DNA of 64,000 nt, taken from assembly GCF_024198215.1 (NCBI RefSeq), contig NZ_JAKCFA010000013.1, positions 62,001 through 126,000 of the forward strand, read 5' to 3'. Below the pieces are notes generated by a model. That model did no database searches, had not been told where the DNA came from, and was given only the letters and a program-made list of their open reading frames with translations. The DNA is from Myxococcus qinghaiensis. Lineage in GTDB: Bacteria; Myxococcota; Myxococcia; Myxococcales; Myxococcaceae. Both the position numbers and the translations under genes were made by a program. Within the stretch, counting starts at the first letter, position 1. Each line of letters starts with the position of its first letter. Below, piece by piece: positions 34,186 through 42,065 of this stretch.

Positions 34186-37047
34186 ATGCAGACGCCGCCC
34201 GCCAGGCCTGATTGGACTCCCCACGAGCGCCGGTATCGGCTCGTCATCGACAGCCTGAAGGAGGTCGTCTTCCAGACCGACGCACAAGGTGCGTGGACGT
34301 TCCTCAATCCGGCGTGGTCGGAAATCACGGGCCACCCGGTGGAGGACTCGCTGGGCAAGCACTTCTCGGAGTTCGTCTACGCGGAGGACCAGCGGCGCAG
34401 CCTGGAGGGGTTGCGCAAGCTGGTGACGAAGGAGCTGGAGTACGTGCGCACGGAGGTGCGCTACGTGAATCGCGGCGGCGGCTTCCGGTGGGTGGAGGTC
34501 TACGGGCGGCTGATGCTGGGCGAGGACGGCGCGGTGCTGGGCACGTCCGGGACGCTCAACGACATCACCGAGCGCAAGGCATCCGACGGCGCGCTGGCGC
34601 GGCGCGAGCGCTACCTCACCGCGCTGGTGGAGGTGCAGCAGCGGCTGCTCGCGGTGCGCGACGGAGGAGATTTGTACGGGCCGGTGCTGGAGCCGCTGGG
34701 CCAGTCCTCGGGGGCCAGCCGTGTGTACGTCTTCGAGCTGCACCCGGACCCGTCGGGTGAGCGGCTGTGCAGTCAGCGCGCGGAGTGGTGCGCGCCGGGC
34801 GTGCGCGCGGAGATAGACAACCCGGAGCTCCAGAACCTGCCGATGATGCCCACCCTGGACCGGTGGCTGAAGACGCTGTCGCGCGGCGACGTCATCGAGG
34901 GACTGGTGGAGACGTTCCCCACCGGAGAGCGCGAGCTGCTGGAGCCGCAGGGCATCCTCTCCATCCTCGTCCTGCCGCTGCGCGTGCAGGGCGTGCTCAC
35001 GGGCTTCGTGGGCTTCGACAACTGCTCGGAGGCGCGGCGGTGGGACAAGCTGGAGGTGGACCTGTTGTCCGCCGCGGCGGGCGCCATCTCCGTGGCGCTG
35101 GAGCGGCGGGAGTCGGAGCGCGCGCTGCGCGAGCGTGAGCGGAGATTCCGCCAGCTCGCGGAGAACGCGTCCGACGTGCTGTACCTGTACCGCTGCGAGG
35201 CGCCGCGAGGCTTCGTCTACGTCAGCCGGGTGGCGCACGCGAAGCTGGGCTACGGGCCGGTGGCGCACTACGGCGACGCGGACCTGTGGTACCGGCGCGT
35301 GCACCCGGAGGACCGCGACGCGCTGGAGCGACTGCTGGAGGCCCCGCGCGCGTCGGCAGGCGCTCCGGTGACGGTGCGCTACCTGCATCCGGATGGGCGC
35401 ACGCTGTGGCTGGAGCACGTCGTCGTGCCGGTGACGGACGCAATGGGGCGCATGGTGGCGGTGGAGGGCCTGGCGCGCGACATCACCGAGCGACGTCAGG
35501 CCGAAGAGGCGCTGCGCCTGTCCGAGGCCAGCTTCCGCGCGCTGCTGGAGGGCGTGCCGGACGCGGCGGCGATTGAGCGGGACGGGCACATCGTCTACGC
35601 GAACGCGGCGCTGGTGGGCACGCTGGGCTTCGAGCGCGCGGAGCAGCTGGTGGGCCGCCAGCTGTCGGAGTTCGTGAAGGACATGCGCGGCACGGAGGCG
35701 GTGAGGGCGGGCGCGCTCACCGGCGAGCGGCGGCTGGTGCGGCGCGATGGACGCACGCGCGTGGCGGAGGTCGTCTCACTGCCCCTGCGCTTCGACGGAC
35801 AGCCCGCGGTGGTGTCCATCGCCCGCGACGTGACGGAGCAGCGGCAGCTCCAGGCGCGGCTGACGCTGGCGGACCGGCTGGCGTCGGTGGGCACGCTGGC
35901 GGCGGGAATCGCTCACGAAATCAACAACCCGCTGGCCTTCGTGCTGTCCAACCTGAGCTTCCTGTCGGACGAGTTCCGCCGCAACCTGCCCCCTGGCGAC
36001 GGCGCGACGGCGCTCCAGGCCCGGCTGCGCGGCGAGCCTGACTTGGGCGAGTGGGTGGAGGTGCTGCACGAGGCCTGCGAGGGCGCGGAGCGGGTGCGGC
36101 AGATTGTCCGTCAGCTCAAGACGTTCTCCCGGCCCGATGAGGAGAACGTGTCGCCGCTGGACGTGCACGGGGTGCTGGAGTCGGTGGCGATGATGGCGGC
36201 GAACGAGATTCGCCACCGCGCGCAGCTCCGGCGGGACTACGGCGACATTCCCCCGGTGATGGCGAACGAGGGGAAGCTGAGCCAGGTGTTCCTGAACCTC
36301 GTGGTGAACGCGGCGCAGGCGATTCCGGAGGGCTCCGCGCACCGGCATGAAATCCGGCTGGCGACGCGGCGGGACGGACGCGCGCGGGTGGTGGTGGAGG
36401 TGCAGGACACGGGCGTGGGGATTCAGCGCGAGGTCATCGACCGCATCTTCGACCCGTTCTTCACCACGAAGCCGGTGGGCGTGGGCACGGGCCTGGGCCT
36501 GTCCATCTGTCACAGCATCATCCACGGGCTCGGCGGTGAAATCACCGTGGAGAGCGAGCCCGGCAAGGGCACCATCTTCCGCGTCAGCCTGCCCACCATG
36601 GAGCAGGACGCGCGCGCGGCGGCGGCGGCGCTCGACGTGACGCCCCGGCCCCTCGGCCAGCCCCGAGGGCGGGTGCTGGTGGTGGACGACGAGCCCGCGG
36701 TGGGGCGCGTGTTGCAGCGCATCCTCCGGGGCCACGAGGTGGAGGTGGCGTGCAGCGGGCGACAGGCGCTGGAGTTGCTGGAGCAGGGCCTGGAGCCGGA
36801 CGCGGTGCTGTGCGACGTGATGATGCCGGACCTGACGGGCCGCGACGTCTACGAGTCCGTGCGGCGCGAGCACGCGGGGCTGGAGGGCCGCTTCGTCTTC
36901 GTGTCGGGCGGGGCCTTCACCACCGGCGCGCGCGAGTTCCTCGCGAGCATTCCCAACATCCTGTTGGAGAAGCCGTTCGACGAGGGACGCGTGCGGCGCG
37001 TGGTGGAAGACCTGGTCCGCTTGCGGCGTCCCACCGCGGAGGCGTGA
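34186..37047 (+). CDS. Hybrid sensor kinase: PAS-GAF-PAS-PAS-HisKA-HATPase-receiver
   Basis: This is 953 residues. The order is PAS (about 15-130, ending DITERKA), GAF (about 140-310), PAS (about 320-440, ending RDITERRQA), PAS (about 445-555) and HisKA with His577 in AAGIAHEINNPLAF. The HATPase domain (VFLNLVVNAAQAIPEG, GTGLGLSI) is followed by a C-terminal receiver domain with the phospho-acceptor Asp877 in VLCDVMMPDLTG. It is therefore a hybrid kinase whose own receiver lacks an effector domain, typical of myxobacterial phosphorelays. It is soluble. I chose ATG 34186. The next gene is only six bases on. Confidence 0.93.
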   Translation: MQTPPARPDWTPHERRYRLVIDSLKEVVFQTDAQGAWTFLNPAWSEITGHPVEDSLGKHFSEFVYAEDQRRSLEGLRKLVTKELEYVRTEVRYVNRGGGFRWVEVYGRLMLGEDGAVLGTSGTLNDITERKASDGALARRERYLTALVEVQQRLLAVRDGGDLYGPVLEPLGQSSGASRVYVFELHPDPSGERLCSQRAEWCAPGVRAEIDNPELQNLPMMPTLDRWLKTLSRGDVIEGLVETFPTGERELLEPQGILSILVLPLRVQGVLTGFVGFDNCSEARRWDKLEVDLLSAAAGAISVALERRESERALRERERRFRQLAENASDVLYLYRCEAPRGFVYVSRVAHAKLGYGPVAHYGDADLWYRRVHPEDRDALERLLEAPRASAGAPVTVRYLHPDGRTLWLEHVVVPVTDAMGRMVAVEGLARDITERRQAEEALRLSEASFRALLEGVPDAAAIERDGHIVYANAALVGTLGFERAEQLVGRQLSEFVKDMRGTEAVRAGALTGERRLVRRDGRTRVAEVVSLPLRFDGQPAVVSIARDVTEQRQLQARLTLADRLASVGTLAAGIAHEINNPLAFVLSNLSFLSDEFRRNLPPGDGATALQARLRGEPDLGEWVEVLHEACEGAERVRQIVRQLKTFSRPDEENVSPLDVHGVLESVAMMAANEIRHRAQLRRDYGDIPPVMANEGKLSQVFLNLVVNAAQAIPEGSAHRHEIRLATRRDGRARVVVEVQDTGVGIQREVIDRIFDPFFTTKPVGVGTGLGLSICHSIIHGLGGEITVESEPGKGTIFRVSLPTMEQDARAAAAALDVTPRPLGQPRGRVLVVDDEPAVGRVLQRILRGHEVEVACSGRQALELLEQGLEPDAVLCDVMMPDLTGRDVYESVRREHAGLEGRFVFVSGGAFTTGAREFLASIPNILLEKPFDEGRVRRVVEDLVRLRRPTAEA

Positions 37048-37053
37048 GGGCTC

Positions 37054-37713
37054 ATGTGGAATGACGTGGAGCTGAGGGACCTTCCGGCCTGCGCGGCGCG
37101 ACTGCTGGAGGAGGTGCGCCAGGCGGACGGGTTCGCCTTCGTCAGCGAGCAGGTGGCCCAGGCCGAGGCGATTGACGAAGGGCTCGTCGCCGAGATGAAG
37201 GCGGGGCTGGTGAAGAGCTTCGGCATGTACCGCCAGCCTCGCTACCTGCGTCCGGAGGCCTATGCCTGGGAGGAGCGCGACGGCGTGCGCACGGCGCGCA
37301 TCCGGCCGCTGTCCGCCCTGCTCCTCTTCTGGGCGGGCGGGGACGTGAGCCCCTACGTGCCGCAGGTGGTGTGGGGCCAGGGGCTCGTCGATTACCACTA
37401 CGAGGAGACGGCGTCGGAGAACGTGCTGAAGTTCGGCGCGACGAACTTCGACACCTCTGGCGGCTTCGAGCTGGGCTCGCTCGGAGAGACGCTGGTGGAG
37501 CTGGCCGAGGACGAAGCGCTTCGCAAGCTGGCGGTGTTCAAGCCGCTCAAGAAGCTGCTGCTGGTGCGCACCCTCCAATGCGCGCACGCGGCCGTGCTCC
37601 AGGCCGTGAAGTCAGACGCCTTCCGCGAGCTGCCTCGCGTGGAGTCGTTCCGCTTCTTCGCCACGCCGGGACACGACGAGCCGACCTTCCTGCTGCTGCG
37701 ACACGCGCCCTGA
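37054..37713 (+). CDS. Hypothetical protein coupled to the hybrid kinase
   Basis: This is 219 residues, starting six bases after the kinase stop, so it is co-transcribed and probably linked in function. No family is recognised. It is soluble with no signal and reads as a compact alpha/beta domain with conserved-looking aromatic blocks (SFGMYRQPRYLRPEAY, VVWGQGLVDYHYEE, ATNFDTSGGFELGSL). It is not a known response-regulator output domain and lacks a helix-turn-helix pattern. The tight coupling makes it worth keeping with the phosphorelay. Confidence 0.82.
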   Translation: MWNDVELRDLPACAARLLEEVRQADGFAFVSEQVAQAEAIDEGLVAEMKAGLVKSFGMYRQPRYLRPEAYAWEERDGVRTARIRPLSALLLFWAGGDVSPYVPQVVWGQGLVDYHYEETASENVLKFGATNFDTSGGFELGSLGETLVELAEDEALRKLAVFKPLKKLLLVRTLQCAHAAVLQAVKSDAFRELPRVESFRFFATPGHDEPTFLLLRHAP

Positions 37714-37720
37714 GCGCGGC

Positions 37721-38365
37721 CTACTTCACGCCGTCCAGCGGCAGCGGGCCGCTGTCCAGTATCTGCTGGCGCGTCAGCACCTGGCCGTACTCGGCCGTGC
37801 GGTACGTGAGACCCGCCGACTCCGTCGTCCCATGCAGGCGCAGATCGGCCGCCTCCGGCACATAGCCCACGCGCAGCCGCAGCTCGCGCACGGTGGACAG
37901 CTCGCGCGTCACCTCGGGCCCACTGGCGTAGGGCATCGACGTGCGCAGCGGCAGGGGCACCACCAGACGACGGGACGCGGTGGCGCCGGGCTCCACGCGG
38001 CTCAAGGCGGGGACCTCGGGGGCCTCCACGTCCGTGTCTTGTGGCACGGGCACGAGCTGACGCAGCAGCAGCGCGGTGTCACCGGAGAGGTCCACATAGG
38101 CACGCTCGGGCGCGAGGCCCACGTAGCCCGTGGGACCCCACTCCGGCAGCCCGTCCACCAGCAGCACCGCTTGGGAAGTGGCGTTGCGCACCGCGTACGC
38201 GACGGCGAGCCCCTCGGGCCCGCTCGTCACCGACTCCACCTTCAGCTCCACTTCCGCCTGGGCCACGCGTCCTCCCGGATTCGCGGGCTGATTCGAAGCC
38301 CGCGTGCAGCCCACGAATATCACCAGCGCCAGGCAGCAGGCGCCAGCTTGGAGCAGGGCTCTCAT
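37721..38365 (-). CDS. Lipoprotein of unknown function
   Basis: This is 214 residues. The signal MRALLQAGACCLALVIFVGC has lipobox FVGC, then a short Asn/Pro-rich linker. The mature part is a beta-rich domain (VELKVESVTSGPEGLAVAYAV) that resembles an immunoglobulin-like sandwich, as in many secreted substrate or inhibitor proteins. It follows the M91 protease gene by 12 bases on the same strand, so it may be co-transcribed with it. An immunity or chaperone role toward the RTX/M91 proteins is possible but unsupported by motifs. Confidence 0.82.
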   Translation of the reverse strand: MRALLQAGACCLALVIFVGCTRASNQPANPGGRVAQAEVELKVESVTSGPEGLAVAYAVRNATSQAVLLVDGLPEWGPTGYVGLAPERAYVDLSGDTALLLRQLVPVPQDTDVEAPEVPALSRVEPGATASRRLVVPLPLRTSMPYASGPEVTRELSTVRELRLRVGYVPEAADLRLHGTTESAGLTYRTAEYGQVLTRQQILDSGPLPLDGVK

Positions 38366-38377
38366 GCGCGACGGTGC

Positions 38378-39898
38378 TTAGTAGCGCGGCCGGGTCGGCA
38401 GGTTCAGGTCGTCGCGGAGGACGTTCTCACCGGGACGGCCGCCCTGCACCACGTCCGGCGTGGCCGGGTTCTGGTCCAGGTCGATGGGCAGGCCCACCGC
38501 GGACGTCTCGCGGTTGTTGGTGCCGTTCTTCTCGCCGTTCGCCAGCGTGCCGTTGGCGTAGTCGGACGCGTGCACCAGCTCGTGGAACAGCGCCACGACA
38601 GGCGGGCGGTTCATCCACTCCTCGTTGCCCAGGGAGATGCGCGAGGTGTTGTAGTTCACCGTGCCGTCGGTGCCCTTGCCCGGCGTGCCATCCGCGTTGA
38701 ACCAGGCGTCGTCCTTGTTCGAGGCGGACGCCGAGTTGCCGCCCGTCGTCTCCTTGATGGTCGTCGAGTGGCCGCTGTCGTCCAGCGTGCGCAGCAGGTA
38801 CTGCCCCGACGGCAGCGAGCGCATCGCGTCCAGGTCCGACTGCACGCGCGCCTGGAACTCCGGGCTGCCCTCCACCTTCACGGAGCTGCCGCGCTTGTCC
38901 GCGTCCTTCATGTCGACGATGGTCCGCGTATCTCCCGCGACGTCGTCGGTCTTCTCGTCCGCCTCGACGTAGAGCTTGTCGTCGCCGCCGTTGCCGCTGA
39001 CGGTGTCCTTGCCCGCGCCGCCCGCCACCGCGTCGTTGCCCTCGCCACCCGTCAGCGAGTCGTCGCCCCGGCCACCGATGACCTGGTCGTCACCCGCGCC
39101 GCCCGTGGCGGTGTCGTTGCCCGCGCCCGCGTCGATGTAGTCGCGGCCCTCGCCGCCGTTGAGCAGGTCGTCGCCGTCCAGGCCGTACATGACGTCGCGA
39201 CCCGCGCCGCCGTTCACCAGGTCGTTGCCCGCGCCGGCCTCGATGTAGTCGTCGCCGTCGTCACCGGAGATGGAGTCGTTGCCATTGCCGCCGATGAGCG
39301 TGTCGTTGCCCACGCCACCGGTGAGCGTGTCGTGACCCGCGCCACCCGACAGCTTGTCGTTGCCCGCGCCACCGTCAATCGTGAGGTCAACCGTGACGTT
39401 CGGATCCACGGTGATGGTGTCGTTGCCAGCGCCGCCCTGGATGATGGCGTTCTTGGACTGCTCCGGCGTCAGCGTCACCGAGTCGGAGCCGGAGGTGATG
39501 GTCAGCCCGCCGCTCCGGTTCATCGTCACCCGGGCATCGTTGTTGCCGGCGCCCAGGTCCACCACCGTCTGACCGTTGGCGTTGGTGCTGACCTGAGGGC
39601 CCGTGCCCGCGGCGGCCTGCTTGATGCTGTTGGCCACGGCGGCCACGGCCTTGCCCACCGTGGAACCGGGGCCGCTCGGAGGCCGGGCGCCCTCGAAGTC
39701 ACTGCCCTGTGCAGACGCCGGACGGGACGCTGAGCCCGCGCGAGGGGCCGCTTCGAAGCCATCCTTCATCCGCTGGGCGACGGCCGTCTTCACCGCGTCC
39801 GGGCGCTGGGCCTGGGCGGTCTGCTTCACCGGCTCCGGCTTCGGCTCGGGCTTCACGGTGAGGGCGGGACGCGAACCGGACTTGCCAATCGTGGTCAT
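38378..39898 (-). CDS. RTX-repeat protein with C-terminal M91-type zinc protease domain (copy 1)
   Basis: This is 506 residues. An N-terminal Pro/Lys linker (about 1-90) leads to a run of RTX calcium-binding nonapeptides at about 150-330 (GGAGNDTI, GGNGNDSI, GGEGRDYI and similar). The C-terminal domain has the zinc motif His439-Glu440-x-x-His443 in LFHELVHASD, followed by ETSAVGLPIDLD and ENVLRDDLNLPTRP. That order matches the Peptidase_M91 / NleD effector family. There is no Sec signal, so it is probably exported by a type I system or acts inside. GGGAGAA precedes the ATG. A sister copy lies just upstream, sharing most of its sequence. Confidence 0.9.
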   Translation of the reverse strand: MTTIGKSGSRPALTVKPEPKPEPVKQTAQAQRPDAVKTAVAQRMKDGFEAAPRAGSASRPASAQGSDFEGARPPSGPGSTVGKAVAAVANSIKQAAAGTGPQVSTNANGQTVVDLGAGNNDARVTMNRSGGLTITSGSDSVTLTPEQSKNAIIQGGAGNDTITVDPNVTVDLTIDGGAGNDKLSGGAGHDTLTGGVGNDTLIGGNGNDSISGDDGDDYIEAGAGNDLVNGGAGRDVMYGLDGDDLLNGGEGRDYIDAGAGNDTATGGAGDDQVIGGRGDDSLTGGEGNDAVAGGAGKDTVSGNGGDDKLYVEADEKTDDVAGDTRTIVDMKDADKRGSSVKVEGSPEFQARVQSDLDAMRSLPSGQYLLRTLDDSGHSTTIKETTGGNSASASNKDDAWFNADGTPGKGTDGTVNYNTSRISLGNEEWMNRPPVVALFHELVHASDYANGTLANGEKNGTNNRETSAVGLPIDLDQNPATPDVVQGGRPGENVLRDDLNLPTRPRY

Positions 39899-39977
39899 GA
39901 CGACTTCTCCCTGAGGACGAGGCACCCGGTACAGTCCCAGCGGCCAATGCCGGGGCGGACGAACGCCGACCTTCCCG

Positions 39978-40017
39978 ATTATCGGGGTACGCCGGAGACA
40001 GTTGCGTCGTTTCTCGA
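39978..40017 (-). promoter_or_regulatory. Shared upstream element of M91 copy 1 (AACT-N16-GATAAT)
   Basis: On the minus strand GCAACT (40000-40005) is 16 bases from GATAAT (39978-39983), in a stretch also found before copy 2, with the conserved TCGAGAAACGACGC beside it. Here GATAAT lies inside the palindrome CCCGAT-a-ATCGGG. This would place the transcript start about 70 bases ahead of the ATG. Confidence 0.5.
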
Positions 40018-40120
40018 AAGCCGGGAGCGGATCATCAGCCCCCATGGCGGCGGACCCCACTCAGCACCTGCTGGTGGGTCTGCTCTCACCTCTCTGGGGT
40101 GCCAGGTGCGACGGGCCCTG

Positions 40121-40276
40121 CGAATCCACCCTTTGAGGCGGTCGCATTCCAGCTCCGCCAGGCGAACTCCGTGGAGGAGCCGCAGCGAGCAGGGCGTGCG
40201 AATCCGTCCTTCGAGGCGGTCGCGCTTCGGCTCCGCCAGCCGAGCTCCGAGGTGGAGCGACGGCCGGCGGGCTCAC
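40121..40276. repeat. Two tandem imperfect 78-base repeats
   Basis: Copies start at 40121 and 40199, each opening CGAATCC and sharing GAGGCGGTCGC and GCTCCGCCAG. In one minus-strand frame it encodes a 26-residue repeat (with SATASK / NATASK), but no start or ribosome site supports translation. It resembles recurring intergenic repeats of myxobacteria. It lies between the two M91 genes. Confidence 0.75.
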
Positions 40277-40291
40277 GTGCCACGCGAGCGG

Positions 40292-41779
40292 CTAGTAGTG
40301 CGGCCGGGTCGGCAGGTTCAGCTCGTCGCGGAGGACGTTCTCACCGGGGCGGCCGCCCTGCACCACGTCCGGCGTGGCCGGGTTCTGGTCCAGGTCGATG
40401 GGCAGGCCCACCGCGGACGTCTCCAGGTTGCGCGTGCCGTCCTTCGAGCCGTTCGCCAGCGTGCCGTTGTTCATGTCGGACGCGTGCACCAGCTCGTGGA
40501 ACAGGCCGACAATCGGAGGCCGGTTCATCCACTCGTCGGCGCCCAGGGAGATGCGCGAGGTGTTGTAGTTCACCGTCGCGTCCGTGCCCTTGCCCGGCGT
40601 GCCGTCCTTGTTGAAGAAGCCGTCGTTGAAGGCGGTGCCGGACGCCGTGTTTCCGCCGCTCGTCTCCGAGATGGTCGTCGTCTTGCCGCTGGCATCCAGC
40701 GAGCGCAGCAGGTCCTGGCCCGACGGCAGCGAGCGCATCGCGTCCAGGTCCGACTGCACGCGCGCCTGGAACTCCGGAGTGCCCTTCACCGACACGGAGC
40801 TGCCGCGCTTGTCCGCGTCCGTCATGTCGACAATCGTCCGCGTGTCCCCGGCCGAGTCGGCGCTCTCCTCGCCCTCCTCGACGTAGAGCTTGTCCGTCCC
40901 GCCGTTGCCGCTGACGGTGTCCTTGCCCTCGCCACCGGCCACCGCGTCGTTGCCCTCGCCACCCGTCAGCGAGTCGTCGCCCCGGCCACCGATGACCTGG
41001 TCGTCACCCGCGCCGCCGGCTGCGGTGTCATTGCCCGCGCCCGCGTCGATGTAGTCGCGGCCCTCGCCACCGTTCACCAGGTCATCGCCGTCCAGGCCGT
41101 AGAGCACGTCGCGACCCGCGCCACCGTTCACCAGGTCGTTGCCCGCGCCACCCTCGACGTAGTCGTCGCCGTCGTCACCCGACACCGCGTCGTTGCCCGC
41201 GCCGCCCAGCACCGCGTCGTTGCCCGCGCCGCCGATGAGCGTGTCGTTGCCCTTGCCGCCCGTCAGCTTGTCGTTGCCCGCGCCGCCGTCCACCGTGACG
41301 TCCTGGGTGACGCTCGCGTCCAGCGTAATCGTGTCGTTCCCGTCGCCGCCCTGGATGATGGCGCCCTTGGCCTGCTCCGGCGTCAGCGTCACCGAGTCCT
41401 TGCCCGACGTGACGGTCAGCGAGCCGTCCTGGCCCTGCGACACCGTCGCGGTGTTGTTCCCCGTGCCCAGGTCCACCACCGTCTGACCGTTGGCGTTGGT
41501 GCTCACCTGCGGGCCCGTGGCCGCGACAGGCTGCTTGGACTTGCCCGCCGCGCTGCCAGGCCCCACCGGCGCGCCCTCACCCCGAATCTCGGAGAGCACC
41601 GGACGGGACGCCGAGCCCGTACGAGGGGCCGCGTCGAAACCGTCCTTCATCCGCTGCGCGACGGCCGTCTTCACCGCGTCCGGGCGCTGGGCCTGGGCGG
41701 TCTGCTTCACCGGCTCCGGCTTCGGCTCGGGCTTCACGGTGAGGGCGGGGCGCGAACCAGGCTTTCCAATCGTGGTCAT
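40292..41779 (-). CDS. RTX-repeat protein with C-terminal M91-type zinc protease domain (copy 2)
   Basis: This is 495 residues and a close paralogue of the 38378-39898 protein: the same N-terminus (MTTIGKPGSRPALTVKPEPK), RTX nonapeptides at about 135-315, and the zinc motif His428-Glu429-x-x-His432 in LFHELVHASD. The C-terminal block ending LPTRPHY is also shared. Divergence is spread across the gene, with the linker after residue 60 most changed. The start codon follows a promoter-like GATAAT by only five bases and has no clear ribosome site, unlike copy 1. It is a tandem duplication with a changed leader. Confidence 0.9.
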   Translation of the reverse strand: MTTIGKPGSRPALTVKPEPKPEPVKQTAQAQRPDAVKTAVAQRMKDGFDAAPRTGSASRPVLSEIRGEGAPVGPGSAAGKSKQPVAATGPQVSTNANGQTVVDLGTGNNTATVSQGQDGSLTVTSGKDSVTLTPEQAKGAIIQGGDGNDTITLDASVTQDVTVDGGAGNDKLTGGKGNDTLIGGAGNDAVLGGAGNDAVSGDDGDDYVEGGAGNDLVNGGAGRDVLYGLDGDDLVNGGEGRDYIDAGAGNDTAAGGAGDDQVIGGRGDDSLTGGEGNDAVAGGEGKDTVSGNGGTDKLYVEEGEESADSAGDTRTIVDMTDADKRGSSVSVKGTPEFQARVQSDLDAMRSLPSGQDLLRSLDASGKTTTISETSGGNTASGTAFNDGFFNKDGTPGKGTDATVNYNTSRISLGADEWMNRPPIVGLFHELVHASDMNNGTLANGSKDGTRNLETSAVGLPIDLDQNPATPDVVQGGRPGENVLRDELNLPTRPHY

Positions 41780-41784
41780 TCCCG

Positions 41785-41824
41785 ATTATCGAGGCCCCCG
41801 GGTGGGAGTTGCGTCGTTTCTCGA
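41785..41824 (-). promoter_or_regulatory. Shared upstream element of M91 copy 2, almost on the start codon
   Basis: GCAACT (41807-41812), a 16-base gap and GATAAT (41785-41790) repeat the copy 1 element. Here the ATG is at 41779, so a transcript started from it would be leaderless or nearly so. Confidence 0.5.
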
Positions 41825-42065
41825 CTCCTGGGAGCGAATCGGTGGATCCACGGCGTCCCCAGGGGTTCACCCCAGCCACCGGCCACCGGGTACTGGACAC
41901 CAAACCTGGGGCATGGACAGACGTCTGGGTTTTCCTCCACCCACGCAACGCCTGACATCGCTCCATCGGTCATCGGGGGGACCCTCCTCCCAGTGACCGA
42001 TGCGAGCCGAGGCTCGAACGGGCGACTGTGCCACCCACTTCAGCCCTCACACCCCGAGGCCACAC

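Noticed and set aside
40086..40283. 65-residue minus-strand frame made of a 26-residue repeat
   Set aside because: It simply follows the 78-base DNA repeat; no start or ribosome site supports translation.
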